From: Powellomyces hirtus
Lineage: Eukaryota > Chytridiomycota > Chytridiomycetes > Spizellomycetales > Powellomycetaceae
Length of the DNA: 64,000 nucleotides
Assembly (NCBI GenBank): GCA_025526995.1
Contig: JAHLKG010000004.1
Location: 310,001-374,000 of the forward strand
Reading direction: 5' to 3'
The notes beneath the pieces are model-generated. The model was given only the letters and a program-made list of their open reading frames with translations. It searched no databases and had not been told where the DNA came from. Shown here in pieces: positions 37,331-49,398 of the stretch. Made by a program: the position numbers and the translations under genes. Positions within the stretch are counted from its first letter, which is position 1, and each line of letters begins with the position of its first letter.

Positions 37331-39216
37331 CCCGCCAAATTAGATGGTGGGATGCTGTTGTTTTCACTGTTTTCTTGTTTTTCCAAACGCTTGAAATGCC
37401 GAAAGAAAAAAAGAATGGGGTATAGGATTTTTCTTCTTGCAATGACGCAGAAAAAACAACAAAAGGAACGGGAGAGGGGAGAGCAGAACAGCTAAGGCAA
37501 TGAGCAGCACCAAAGCGAAATCTCCTGTGTCCTTAAGGGGAGGGGTTATCGAGCAAGGGCGAGGCGGGGGATGCCGTGCTCTATTTAAATACTTTGGGGG
37601 GGAGCAGAGCGGAGTCTGAGTTCACTCAGACGCGGTGGCCCGAGCTGGCAAATGAGGGTCTTTTTCCTCAACAAAACACTGTTCGTTAGATGTGTCATTG
37701 CGCATGGGCAAAATAGTGTGTGAAAAAAAACCCTAATATGCTTGTGGCGCCCTCGCGGGCCAGAGGACATTTTTCACGCCTTTGGTCAGGAAAGCTCCGC
37801 TGCATATAAACGACGCGCGGGCGGCACAGCGTGGCGCAATATTACCTAAGCTTGAAATAAGGATGTTTAACTGATTTTTTGCTTGCTCCAGACTTTCCCC
37901 AGCTTGGCGGCAACCTTGATTGGAGAGGCTCTCTACATGAATATGGGAGGCTTTCAGCTTTAACTTTTTTGAATGACTGTTGGTGGCCTACGTTTCCTTG
38001 TAGGATGCTGAACGAAGGTGGCGCCCTGCGCTTTGCTCGCCGGGAATATTTCGTATGACGCATCCAGCAGATGCAGCTGCCAGGCAGGTTCGCCAAGCAC
38101 AATACAATTATTTGAACCCGATCACGTCCTGCGGCACTTTTTTTCAGTGTCTTAATCAGATGCAATAAGGTTCATTAGCCGAGCAAATTTTCCTCCATCC
38201 CACGTGTAAGTCCAACTCTTATGCAAGTTTGTAGGCTTGGTGGTAACACCCAACGCTCACACTTGAAAAATGTAACGTTGTTCCACTCAAGACAGACGTT
38301 CTACGTTGGAACCCTATGCAGCGTCTTGATTGCTCATGCAAACAACTGGTGCAAATGATTTTACTTTACATGACACCTTCAGGAAGACAACTTCTTCAAG
38401 CCCATTGCACGTAGTAATGTTACATTTCCCAGACCCTTCCGTGGTCCTCACTCGCTTTTTGTTCAAGTGACTACAAAGAGTAGCATACCAAGGATGTCCT
38501 CACTTGTTTCAGTCACCAGGCAATACGTTCGCTAGCCGGCATATCGGAATCCAGAAGGTGACATTCTTCTGCGTGTGCATCTGTAGCCTTCTGGTTGCTC
38601 ATTCAGCCAGCTGACGGAAATGATGTTATGCCATTTATCCGGATTAAGACTGCTGAGGCGCTGCCAGTGATAACAGCACAGAAATGATCTTCACACAAAG
38701 CGCCATACCACTTGTTGCACTACGAAACACTGGAAGTAGAACAACTGGGCTATGGCGTCAAGGACGGAAAACCGACGGGCTGGGTCAATTGATACAGGAT
38801 GGGTATGAGGGGTATGAGGCGGATGTTGTAGTCAATAGTTCGCCAGAACATCGCATCACCTCCGGCCATTTGATTGCCCATACTGTTTTCCTTTGTTAAC
38901 CTGTTTGGAGAAGTTCTGACACTCATAATCTAGTTTGGGAACTGTATTGAATTATCTCCATATCTCAATAGAACCCGAACAATTGGTGGGATTCCAGTGA
39001 TATTCCCTAAGGATTCAAGGTGTCCAACTGCGAGGATGACGATGTTGACGCCTGACGCTGCGAGAAAATCCCGCCAGTCTTTCTCAGTCAGCTTTGAGAC
39101 GCCCGGCGCGGCTACGGTCCCAATGAAAAATTGACAGTAGATTGACAGCACGTACTAACGCGTCTCCTTTCAAGTGCAAGCAGCTGCGAAATTTTGAGCG
39201 ACGGTTCCGAATTCAA
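37331..39216. other. Divergent intergenic region with possible relic
   Basis: About 1.9 kb between the giant surface protein (-) and RNase H1 (+). A TATTTAAATA-like box lies near 37582-37591, about 250 bp upstream of the surface-protein start. A short minus-strand open piece at 38930-39120 (KLTEKDWRDFLAASGVNIVI) has coding-like composition but leads into stops and is not recognised. Confidence 0.45.
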
Positions 39217-41223
39217 ATGAGGGGCTGGAGGCCCTTTCGAAAGCCCCAATGGCTCATTAGGCGAGCTATTCATAGCTCTCCTCAGCTGAAGGCTGCTGCC
39301 GGACGGTTTTATGCGGTCACAATTGGGCGGGTCCCGGGCATATACACGAGCTGGTATGCAGAACCTATTCAACCATCACTTACAAGCCACGCTTGGTGAC
39401 TACCAGCTCTCTGCTGACTGTGAGTCATTTCTCTCTCACAGGGCAGAGTGCCAAGCGAATGTCAATTCATTTCCAGGAGCACTGTTCAAATCTTTTAGCT
39501 TGAAGGAGGACGCTGCTGCATATGTCAACCGCGCAGTCCGAACCACAGAGGGTTCCGGCAAGAATGTAACACGAATGACTGTTGCGGTTGACGGAAGTTT
39601 TGCTGAGCACGTCGGCCAAGCTGCCGCAAAGGCTGGCGCGAAGCAGAAGGTGCTTTCCGCAAAAGTTGCTTTAGTTGCTCCGGCAGGTCGGAAGAAGTCC
39701 CAGAAGAAGACGCCTCAGTCAAACTCAACTGAGGAGCCCAAGCTATACTATGCCGTCAAGATAGGGCGCACTCCGGGTGTTTATACCAGCTGGTACGAGG
39801 TGGAATGTGTTGTGTCGCTTGCGGTGGTTGACTACTGGCAAGCTTCCATATTGCTGGCCATTGTGGTACTGAAAGAACTTACAGGACCGAATGTGAGGCA
39901 AACATACATTTGTTCCCGGGGGCAGTGTACAAGTCATTTCGAAAGAAGAGTCAAGCGTGGAAGTATCTCGGAATTGATAGAACAAGCGAAGAGGCTGCCC
40001 CGGTTGAGGCAAAGACCATATCTGGCTCCCCAACCAAGAAGAAAGCAAAGAAAGCCATTGAATCAATAGAGTGCGGGACAGATGGGTCCGCCACGCGAAA
40101 GGTTACAGCATCGACTACCACTAAGGAGAATGCGGAAATGCAAAGCTCAGTGGAGACAAAGGCAACCATCATGCAAACAGTTACAGCACCGAGCGCAACG
40201 AAGAAGAAGACGGAAAAGCATAGCTTAACAAAATGTGACACAAGAGCAACCGTCACGCAAACGGTTACAGCACCGACCTCGACGAAAAAGGAGGAAGCGC
40301 AAAGTACAACAGAGACCAAAGAAACCATCAAGGAAACTGCCATAGTATCGTCCACGATGAAAGGGAAGAAGAGTCAAGGCTCAATAAACTTTGAGATAGA
40401 AGCAGCCGCCACGGAGAAGGTTACAGCACCGTCCACGAAGAAGACGAAAAAGCAAAGCCCAATAGAAATACAAGCAACCGTCTCGCAAACAATCACAGCA
40501 CCGTCCACCAAGAAGAAGACGAGAAAGCAAACGTCAACCGACGCCACATCAACCATTACCACTGCTACCTTAACACCACCAAAAAACCCAAAGCCCACCA
40601 AAACCCCTACCATAGAGAGCGCCATCCACATCTACACCGATGGAGCGTGCTCCCACAACGGCGTCACCCAAAGTGCACGCGCCGGGATTGGCGTTTTTTA
40701 CGGACCGTCGGACCCGCGCAACATCAGCGTCCCGCTACCCGGGAAGCTCCAAACCAACAACCGCGCCGAACTGTCGGCCGTGTGCATGGCCATCGAAGGG
40801 TGTCTTGCAACCACTAAACTGGCTTCATCTTCTGTCTCTGCAACTACCACAGCCGCATCGACTGCTACATCCACTGCATCCATACCCACATCCCCGCTGC
40901 TACTACCACAACCCATCGTGATCCACACCGACAGCATGTACGTCCGTAACGGCATCACGAAATGGATCAAAAAATGGAAACGTGACGGCTGGGGCCGTAT
41001 CTTGAATAAAGATCTGTGGGTCCGCCTCGACGCTGCGCGCACGGCCTACCCGGCTCCTATTGTGTTCAAGTACGTCAAAGCGCATTGCGGTGTTCCTGGA
41101 AACGAGGCTGCGGATGCGTTGGCTGTTTCGGGGGCAAGTCGCGAGTGTGATCCATGCCTTCTCATCGACGAATGTCCACCTGTGGTGGAAAGTAATAGGT
41201 CAACAGCAATGCATATAGAGTAG
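39217..41223 (+). CDS. RNase H1 with two viroplasmin domains, mitochondrial-type N-terminus
   Basis: Three exons (39217-39353, 39442-39792, 39885-41223) give 608 aa. The start MRGWRPFRKPQWLIRRAI is Arg-rich, has no acidic residue and looks like a mitochondrial presequence. Two viroplasmin (hybrid-binding) domains follow: FYAVTIGRVPGIYTSW...FPGALFKSF and YYAVKIGRTPGVYTSW...FPGAVYKSF. Each is split by an intron after the same TG of the Trp codon. A Lys/Thr-rich linker (about residues 190-410) repeats a TVTAPSTKKK-like unit. The RNase H fold carries the DEDD set: IYTDGACS (D), NNRAELSAV (E), IHTDSMYV (D) and GNEAADALA (D). A Ser/Thr/Ala-rich loop interrupts the fold after the second motif. It cleaves RNA in RNA/DNA hybrids. 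Convergent with the Sfi1-like gene. Confidence 0.93.
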
Positions 41224-41392
41224 TCATCATAGAGGCCAAAGATTGAGATAGCGTATGTAACACAATTGTTGATAAATTATGTGTTTTCCGTTTTACGCAA
41301 GGGCACAAATGATATCCTCTGATCAGTTGATTTTTTTTTATCTAACAAATTATGTACATAATAATTGCAGCCGTTGGGGGGTTGGGGTGCTC

Positions 41393-44300
41393 TCACGGAG
41401 GAAAATGCCCTATCGCTCTCCGCATCTCCTCCACCCTCCCAATCAGTCGTTCATCAATAACGCCGTGCAAGACATTGGTCACGAGCTGGGACTCAAAATG
41501 GCGGAGGGTGGTTGCCATGTCTGTGAGATTCAAGTTGTGGGTGCTGGTGTTGGTGGTGGGCAGATGAGTGGAGGACGCTGCTGCGCTTCTCAGGGTTGGA
41601 GTTGGGGCGGGCGGGAAATGGGGAAAGTGGGAGTTGTTGTTGTTGATGGTGGTGATGGTCGGGGTCGGGGTGGTGACCGGTGCTGTGGTGTCGAACATGC
41701 GGGATGTGGACATGACGGAGCGACGGTGGTAATTGCCATCGTCGTTGTCGTGGTCAGGGGTGCGGTAGGGGGTGGCGTGGGCGTTGATGACGAGACTGGG
41801 GGTGGCCGGCTCCTTTCCCCGCGGCGGCGGAGGAGCGGTGGACGGTTCGATGCGATGCGGAACAGGGTGGTGTTGTTGATGCTGCGTGCCAAACCAGTGG
41901 TTTGTGATGTTGGTTGTGGTGTGCGGGTCGTAGTGCAGGTTGTGGCGTCCGGGGAGATCCAAGCTCGGTTGAATCATGAACGCCGGGGTTCGCGGGGGCG
42001 GTCGGTGTCGCTTTGGGCTGGCTTTGTGCAGTGGTGGTTGTGGTGGTTGTGGTGGAGCGAAGGGTGGTGATGGTGGCGGTATATCCGTCACTGCAGCATC
42101 CAGTCCTCGATGGTCAAACCCCCACTTTGGCAGTGTTATTCTCTGACTCGCACTAGCCGAAACGCGTTCCAACAGGTCATTCGTCCTCAGGGTCCGCGAC
42201 AACTCGGCGCGTCTAATAGCATCCTGTCCATTCCGGTGGGCGCGGCTTGCAAGCGTTTTGGCTCTCCACCGAATGGCAAACGGGTGGACGCGTTTCAAGT
42301 CCTCCACGGTCGTGACCGCCTGCTGGGCCACCGCCCTTTCCATCTCCCGTTCCCTGACTTGTTGCGCCACTCTAAGCCACTGCACGGCCACGTTTTTCAG
42401 CAGCCGTTCGCGTTTCCACCCCATGGCGTCCCTGATGCGGTTTTTCAGGTCCCGTTGTTGGCGGGTGTGGGTGAGCCACGCAGTGAAGGCCTTGCGGGTC
42501 TGTTGGGTGCCCCAGTAGGCGATGGGTTGTATGACGCGCGACGTGTAGATTTGACGCCAGTCTGGGCGTGAGTGTTGCCAGTGGTGGAAGGTGCGGCGGA
42601 GGAGGTGGCGGTGGAGGAAGCGGGTGGCTTTACGGTTGCATTTCTGGGAACGGGCGTCAGGTGTCAATCGGACATCTTGTAAAATAGAACACTTTCTTTG
42701 CTGCGGGTTTTACCTTTTCCCACTGCCGATGAATGTAGAGACACCTCCAGACCCCATACGCACTAGCCATCTGCCCTTTCTTCCGGAACGTGTCAGCACG
42801 GGCTTCCATCATGCGTTTATACCGTTCGATGCGGATGCGCAGGATCCACTTTTTCATGGCGTTGCCGAGTGCAACTGCCCAAACCAACGGGTATTAGTTT
42901 AACCAATTACCTGGAGTATGACCCGGGACAAACGATAAATGACGCTACACGAACCTCGAGCTAGGACTTTGGTCGCATTCTGTAGGACCATTTGATCATA
43001 CGCCTTCTCTTGCGATCTTTGGGCCGCATACTCGTGCCAGTTTCTAAGTATCTGTTGGTAGATATTTGGCCGGTCAATCCCAACAAGCCTCGTTTTACAC
43101 ACAACAAGCAAATTGGCAGCCACCACTCCAACTCACAGCAGCCATGACCCTCTTCTCGCGCCAGACGCGCATGCGCTCCGCCTCCACGTTGGCTTCCCGC
43201 GCCTCCTTCAATCGTATTCGCCACGTCGCAATAACGTGTGACAGGAGGTCTCCACAATGCCGCATCGCAAACGCCATAAACTCGGTTCGGAAGGCTTCGC
43301 GCTCACCCACAAAGGCCTGGAGTGGAGTCGGGGTTAGGGGGGGCGGTCAATATAGACTCTATCCATGGACGCATTTATGGTAACGGTACCTTCCACCCGA
43401 GAAGAAACTTTCTCGCTCGCACTCGATCTGCATGCGCGAGGGCCATTCGGCAGCGCACGCGAGCTTGATGAGCAGCAGCAACACGCTATGAAAATGCAGC
43501 AAAAGAAAAAAACAACCAATCAACATTCGCATCTCTCACATTTCAGACAGTACCAATCTGGGTGCATGTTCCACGTACCTCCCGCCACCGCAGCCACGCT
43601 TTCCGCGTCAGCGCCAGGTACGCATGTCGCACGCCCCTCTGCCATCGCGTCATTTTGTGTGACGATTCGTCCGCGTAGGACCACCAAGCTCGAATCGCGG
43701 CCCGCGCGATCGACTGGTTATGGTGCTGGATGGCCAAAATCTGCCAAAATGACGAAATCGGGGGAGCATTTAGTCTCGCCCTTTTGTTGCAGAGGGAGTA
43801 ACTGGTGAGAAAATCTCCATACCCGGTTTGCGCGGGCTGATTTTTGGTCCACCGCATGCCGTTGAAGGAGATTTAGAGTCCGGGAAAGAAGGAGTTGGTC
43901 ATGTAATACCGCGCCCTATTTCAGACATTGTATGAGCAGATAGTGTGAGAGAGCCACATAATTTCCCAACACGGCGGACCCTTTCATCAGCAAGTCGAGA
44001 TTCTCTTTTGCTGATCAACGCGTCGAACCAACGATCAAAGGATCGACGCACGTTCGCGAGCAAACAAAATCTGTCTGCTCTTCTGATCTGCATCTGCCAA
44101 CAACATGCTTATTAGCCCCCCGACTTGGCACCAGAAACTGCGCCCCCCACGCGAGAATATATACCTTCTCTGTCCGCCTCCGATCCACAAACGCCTTCCA
44201 CTCTCTGAAGAAGCCAGCTTTGATGCGTTGGGCAAAGTACTCGATCCCAGTCTTGACTTCTGCCAATTCGCGGGTCCGTGTGCGAACAGTGACGAGGTGT

Positions 44301-45985
44301 CGCCAGTACGAAAAGCACGTTTGCTGAGCCTGTTTTGTAACGGTACCGAAAGAGAGCATGATGAGCAACGGCTTTAGTGAAGAGCCTTGTGATCATGGTG
44401 CATGTGATGAAAATATCACAGATGGTAAAAACACTACCCACACGACACCTTACGGGTATACTGGTTGTCGGCTCTGACGCCTTGACGCAGCAGGTGTTTG
44501 AATGAATGCACGATGCGGAGTTGCAGCGCTCGGTTGCGTTCCCTCTCGAACTGCATTCTGACATTCTGGGCCGAGGAGGCTGATTGTTGGGCTAGGTAGA
44601 AAAAGATCGCACAGAAAATGTGAATTTTTGCCGGGTTTGAAAAATGATTGGGAGGAGCTTTGCGGCCAACGTGTCCTACGTACTTGACAACCAATGCGCA
44701 AAGCAACTTTTGATGGTTTTGGCACGGAAATGATCCAACGCCACACGTTCCCGCTCGCTCGCCGCTTGACGCTCCTCGCACTTTATCCTCCATGCTCGCA
44801 TGGCCGATGAAGCGCGATGACGATTGCAGAGGACCACAGCCGCATCTGCATCCAAATGTTTAGCACAATCCCTAACGCTTTCTTCGGGCGCTTGGAAGAA
44901 GAGGCGAAGACACACACACACACACACACACACACACCTGCGCGGTGCGCCTTCAACTGCCGAAACGCCACAAAGCTCTTCCACGCTTCCACCACGGCCC
45001 TCTCCTTCCTCTGCGCGTCCACGACGCTCGCGGTCCGCATTTTCTCCAGACTCTGCCGTCGATGCCGCCATCGCGCTGTCCATCGGTTGAGGAAAGATTT
45101 CAGGAGCACCCGGTTGTGGATGGCCGCAGCGGAGGCGAGGTCGTTCGCTCTGGCCAACTTGCAGCGGTAGGCGGTTCGCCAGGATTGGAATGAGTGCCGA
45201 GTCGTGACGTGGGAGGCAAAGTTTTGAGCGAGGCGTTCTTTGGCCCGCAGAGCGTTGCGGCGGGCCATGTGGTGATGCCAGGTCGTCCATGCTGCGCGAA
45301 CTCTGAGATGGTTTGCTACATTGCAATGACGGTTACTATCAGTCCCAAACTGAGAAGCCACGATGCAAAACCGAACCGCTATACCTCTCGCCCTCGCAGC
45401 ATCGCGTTCCTCCCATTTCACTCGTCTTGCAACCACATACTGCTTCCACGCAGTCCACACGCGGCTGCTGACCGCATAATGGCGATGAACGTCCGCTTTC
45501 ACCTCAAACCTCCATTCGGAATGATGACGTCGATACGCGCATCTCCACTTGCTCAATGCCGAGCGCACAGTCCGGGCTGCGTCGTGCCGCACCGCACTCG
45601 CACTGCTATGACGTCTCCGTGCAACAAGCTGCTTCCACCGCTGCACCACCATCGCCGCTACTCCCGACCGGGGCGTGGTCTGCTCTCTCCGAGAATCCAC
45701 ACCTGGGTTCGATTGGTTTGCGGATATTCGAGCATTCACGCACGGCACCGGGAGTCGCGAAACCGGCACCATGCCGCCCTTCTTGAACGGCGCGGGGGGC
45801 CGGATGCCACGATTCGTTTCGCCCGTCGGCCGAGTCACCACCCCCGTCGCTGCACCTGTGTCGTCGCCCCACAGGGTTTGTCCTGGTATTCTCTTCTTGA
45901 GAAAAAGACTCAAGTCCCGGGTCGTCGATGCTGGAGGTGGCTTTGCGCGGGGTGCATTCAGGGCGTGATCTTCGGAGGTGGTCAT
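41393..45985 (-). CDS. Sfi1-like centrin-binding repeat protein
   Basis: Starts at ATG 45985 (MTTSEDHALNAPRAK); first exons are 45385-45985 and 44938-45315, with at least seven more downstream, ending at TGA 41393. The protein, well over 1000 aa, is Arg- and Trp-rich. It repeats a helical unit of about 30-35 residues with a late Trp, such as AAWTTWHHHMARRNALRAKE, SFQSWRTAYRCKLARAND and FLNRWTARWRHRRQSLEK. This is the Sfi1 pattern, in which each unit binds one centrin along the spindle pole body half-bridge or basal body. The last 250 residues are Pro/His/Thr-rich and disordered. The donor of the intron at 44846-44937 is embedded in a GT microsatellite. Interior exon borders after the first two were not all resolved. 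Confidence 0.75.
44911..44937. repeat. CA/GT microsatellite at a splice donor
   Basis: About 13 CA units on the + strand. Read on the minus strand this is GTGTGT..., and the first GT is the predicted 5' splice site after GCACACCGCGCAG in the Sfi1-like gene. Confidence 0.85.
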
Positions 45986-46096
45986 TCGTTCAATGTGCCC
46001 CTCCCTTCCAAAAACGCGACCGCGCGTGTGCAAGTGGGTTGCGCTTGTTTCAAAATTCCAAACTTTTTTTGCAGCGCACAAATAAACACATCGAAC
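45986..46096. promoter_or_regulatory. Short bidirectional promoter
   Basis: Only 111 bp separate the start codons of the Sfi1-like gene (-) and RIB7 (+). Both promoters must sit here or overlap the opposite gene. Confidence 0.5.
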
Positions 46097-46948
46097 ATGA
46101 TGCAAACAGGACCCCATCCGCCATCCCCAACCGAACAAGCAGCCTACGCCTTCCTCTCGCCGCACCTCCCACCCCCGCGCAGCAGCGCGGCGCCCGCGGT
46201 CCCATTCCTCACGCTCACCTACGCGCAGTCCGTCGACGGGTTCATTGCCAAACGCGATGGCCGGCCGCTGGCGCTCTCGTCTCCGTTTTCGAGCGTCCTC
46301 ACGCATGCGCTGCGGGCCTCGCACGATGCGATTTTGATTGGGGTCACGACGGCCGTGAATGACGATCCGAGTTTAACGACGCGATGTGTCGCGTATGATG
46401 TCACGGGGACGCATCCCGCGCAGAGCCCGATCCCTGTGATATTGGATTCCGGGTTACGCACACCCGTGACGGCTAAAGTGTTGCGCATCCCGCGACCGAG
46501 GCGGGGCAGCGATTCTGATTCCAAAGTGGTGATCATCACGACGCGCGACCATGATGCCGAGCGCAAACGGGCGTTGGAAGCCGCGGGTGCGGTGGTGGTG
46601 GTTGTTGCGAGCGACGCGCACGGCCGGGTTGATTTCCCCAGTGCCCTGCACGCACTCGCCCACCACGGGATCCGGAGTGTGATGGTGGAGGGCGGGGCGA
46701 CGGTGATTGGCAATGTGCTGCAGTCGGCAAACGTCAAGATTGATTTGCTGGTGGTGACGCTTGCGCCCGTCATTTTGGGCCGCGGAGTCCATGCCGTGGG
46801 AGGAGGAGCTAGTGCTGGCGGTGGTTCGCAACCGTCGGAGAAGGTGGCTGAGGAGGAGGAGCCCCCGCGGTTGGTCGACGTGCAATGGAAACAGTTTGGA
46901 CCGGATATGGTCATGTTGGCCAAAACGGCGCGACCGTCACCGGCATAG
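46097..46948 (+). CDS. RIB7: Riboflavin pathway reductase RIB7
   Basis: One exon, 283 aa, from ATG 46097 (MMQTGPHPP). The RibD C-terminal reductase fold is shown by LTLTYAQSVDGFIA (substrate strand), ALRASHDAILIGVTTAVNDDPSLTTR, PIPVILDSGLRTP and the NADPH loop VMVEGGATVIGNVL. The family reduces 2,5-diamino-6-ribosylamino-pyrimidinone 5'-phosphate using NADPH, step two of fungal riboflavin synthesis, before deamination. There is no N-terminal deaminase domain, as expected for fungal RIB7. A Gly-rich then acidic insert (about residues 237-257) sits near the C-terminus. The frame is open upstream of 46097, but that sequence overlaps the Sfi1-like gene on the other strand and is not conserved. 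Confidence 0.93.
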   Translation: MMQTGPHPPSPTEQAAYAFLSPHLPPPRSSAAPAVPFLTLTYAQSVDGFIAKRDGRPLALSSPFSSVLTHALRASHDAILIGVTTAVNDDPSLTTRCVAYDVTGTHPAQSPIPVILDSGLRTPVTAKVLRIPRPRRGSDSDSKVVIITTRDHDAERKRALEAAGAVVVVVASDAHGRVDFPSALHALAHHGIRSVMVEGGATVIGNVLQSANVKIDLLVVTLAPVILGRGVHAVGGGASAGGGSQPSEKVAEEEEPPRLVDVQWKQFGPDMVMLAKTARPSPA

Positions 46949-47785
46949 AGGCGAATATGATGCTGATGCGGGATCATAAGAAAACGCTGCGCTGAGGATT
47001 GGGAGGCCTGAGGCTTGAATACAATTGTCACCAGATCTCAATCGCTAAGCCGAGGAACGCCGCATCAGCACCCAAACTCATGCTGGCGAACGACGAGAGT
47101 GCCGTAGCATGAGCAAATAAATATAGGGGGGCGAAAAGGACGTCACGCCCGCATGCCTAGTTGGCAGATTGCCCCCCACGATGGCAAATGACGCATTGCC
47201 ATTCCAAGCTTTGACAGGAACCAACTCCTGGAAGTTCCCCCGCATCTCTTCACATTCGGTCCGACGCTTGAAGGCGCGATAAATTCACGATCCCAAAGAG
47301 ATCCCACTTGGGAACGGCACGGCGTCAATCCGCAGCCCTGCCCCAAACTCGTCTCTTCAACTTCACATACACTCATAGCACTACCCCGCCCCCATCCTCA
47401 TCCCCAAAAGTGACCCCTCTAGCATAGCAACCCCAGGATCGCACAAGAAAGGGCAGCAAACACATGAAATATATTCACAATAACAAAACGAGACATTTCG
47501 CACAATAGGGGGGGGGAGGGGGAAGGCGAGAGAACAAAAACAACAAAAAAAAGTGGGGAGGCAAGCGCGGGGGGGGGGGGGGTTGGGAGGCGAGAGAGAA
47601 AACCATTTCCAGCAGCAAAATACTCCAGTTTCAAAAGGACGGGAAAAGGGTGGTGACGGGGGTGCGGGTCGAGGGGATGGGATGGGGGTGCAGAGAGAGG
47701 GGGGGGATGTAGGTACGGTAAGGGAGGATGATCGTAGCTCAGAATTTTATATTTTTTTTTTCTGTGGTTTTGAGTCGCCATAAAA
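46949..47785. other. Convergent intergenic region with G tracts
   Basis: 3' flanks of RIB7 and the ubiquitin-fold gene. The part at 47505-47710 is strongly G-rich on the + strand, with G runs of 7 to 14. No gene seen. Confidence 0.5.
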
Positions 47786-48554
47786 TCACATGACGATGCA
47801 GCAGCGGCAGCCACGGGTGGCTTGTTCGGCATTCGGTTTTGATTTCTCGTCTGGAATGAAGCGAAAAAAAAAAATAAAATAGGAGAGATATTTCAATCGA
47901 GATGATGAAAAAACGTGGGGCTACATAATCCCACGAGAGCGACCCATGATCTCTCCACAACTTACCGGCTTCAGCGGCCGGCCCACTTCGCAAGAGCAAA
48001 TGGACGGTCGTGGTAGCTCCGACGTCCAGCTTATGTGCTAAATAACAAAAAAAAAAAAAAAGTAAAAAAACAAAATCAGAGCCGTTTTGATAAAAAAAAA
48101 GCAATGACACGACCCAAAAAACGGGTTGGTTTTGCAAACGACTTACATGCCAAGGTGTTGTTAGCTTCCATGAATTTCCCCTGATGCACGACGCGGAGAT
48201 GTTGCGGCGATTCTGGGTGTTCGTCCTCCCATTCTACAATGCCAAACAAAAAAGAAAAACCCGACCGCGGGGAGCATCAATACCCATCCGCATTCCCTAC
48301 TCCCTGATTTCTTCTTTTTTTTTCTGAGCCTTACCAGACGGCCACGCCTGCCAGATCCTGTTCTTGACGACCTCGATCGTATCCTGCGGGTCAAACAGCA
48401 TATCGGTGCGTTTGCTGGATATGAGGAGAAACCGGAGATTGATCTTGTTGCCCGGAATCTTGTCATTCACCACCACCGGGTGGGCCGTCGTCGTGGGCCG
48501 TTCGGTCGCGGGCTCCGTCACCGTGTGCGTCGTCGAATCCGTCGGGTCAACCAT
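47786..48554 (-). CDS. Membrane-anchored ubiquitin-fold protein (UBL3/MUB)
   Basis: Four exons (48335-48554, 48147-48233, 47966-48037, 47786-47850) join in frame to 147 aa. The ubiquitin-fold core is visible: KINLRFLLISSKRTDMLFDP, DTIEVVKNRIWQAWPSEWED, HLRVVHQGKFMEANNTLA and TTTVHLLLRS. These match the UBL3/MUB (Rad60-SLD_2) family, with the usual WP...L.hqGkfL...TL layout. The last exon supplies GCRCCIVM: a CaaX box (CIVM) for prenylation, with upstream cysteines for palmitoylation, as in animal UBL3 and plant MUBs. There is no C-terminal GG, so it is not conjugated like ubiquitin. In other organisms it docks E2 enzymes at the plasma membrane or sorts proteins to vesicles. Confidence 0.9.
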
Positions 48555-49398
48555 GGTCAATGTATGTGGGGGTGCGCAGTTGGAGTTTCGGGTGGGGGGT
48601 GCTTTGCGGAATAGAGGAATGAATTGGATGGCGAGGGTATATAACCGAATGGATCACAATCCCCGCGTTTGGAAAATTAACAAAAGAGGAAACGCCCCCG
48701 TCGATTCCTACACCATGGGATGGGAGTGTCAGCACCGATGATCACACCTAACACGGGTCTCTTGACATGTCACATGGAACTTTGGCGGATTGAAAAATGT
48801 CCGCGATCCACACATGACGTTTTTTCCATCGTCTGACACACACAAACTAACAACCCTTTCCATCCCCATAACAAAAAAATACTCACAGCCCCGATGGTCT
48901 TTGCTATTTTTCGTGAAAAAACCCGCCCTGTGGATTATTTTCCTTTCGGGGGGTGGTGGAAGAACAAAAGGGGGGGGGGGGGGAGGCGCGCGCGTGTTTT
49001 TTGAGCGGCCCTGTTACGTGAGCAGCGAGGACGGGGGAAACGGACGGGGGGGTTCAAGTTCCTCGGGCGAGTCAGAGCGGGGGATGCAATCGCAAGGCGG
49101 GAGGGGCCGTTGTGTATGTATGTGGGCAATGTTGTGGTGGCGGTGGGGATGTTGGGGGGCAGGTTGTAAAATGGCGTTCGGAATGGGCACGTATCTATAC
49201 CGGGGTTTGGCAGCTGATAAACAACACGAACGAATGGACTCGCACCAGAATCCTGTTCTCATCACCCATGTCACGTAAGCAATTACCACACACGGATCCA
49301 ACCGCAACGAAACATGGGAGAAACTCCCGCCGTCAAAACGCCAACTCCATTCCACAGCCTAGATCCCCCCATTCATTCACCGCATTCATTCACAAACC
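48555..49398. other. Divergent promoter region, UBL3 and SRP19
   Basis: About 840 bp; contains a run of about 15 G at 48970-48985. Open stretches are G- or C-rich and lack motifs. No gene seen. Confidence 0.5.

Noticed and set aside
39217..40000. Integrated pararetrovirus, because of viroplasmin domains
   Set aside because: The two domains are fused to a cellular RNase H1 with introns and a presequence; this is the normal eukaryotic RNase H1 hybrid-binding domain, with no reverse transcriptase or coat genes nearby.
45194..46096. N-terminal extension of RIB7 by 300 codons
   Set aside because: Antisense to Sfi1-like exons 1-2; low-complexity and absent from the RIB7 family, whose start fits ATG 46097.
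45986..46324. N-terminal extension of the Sfi1-like protein
   Set aside because: Antisense to RIB7; the first good start with conserved-looking protein is ATG 45985.
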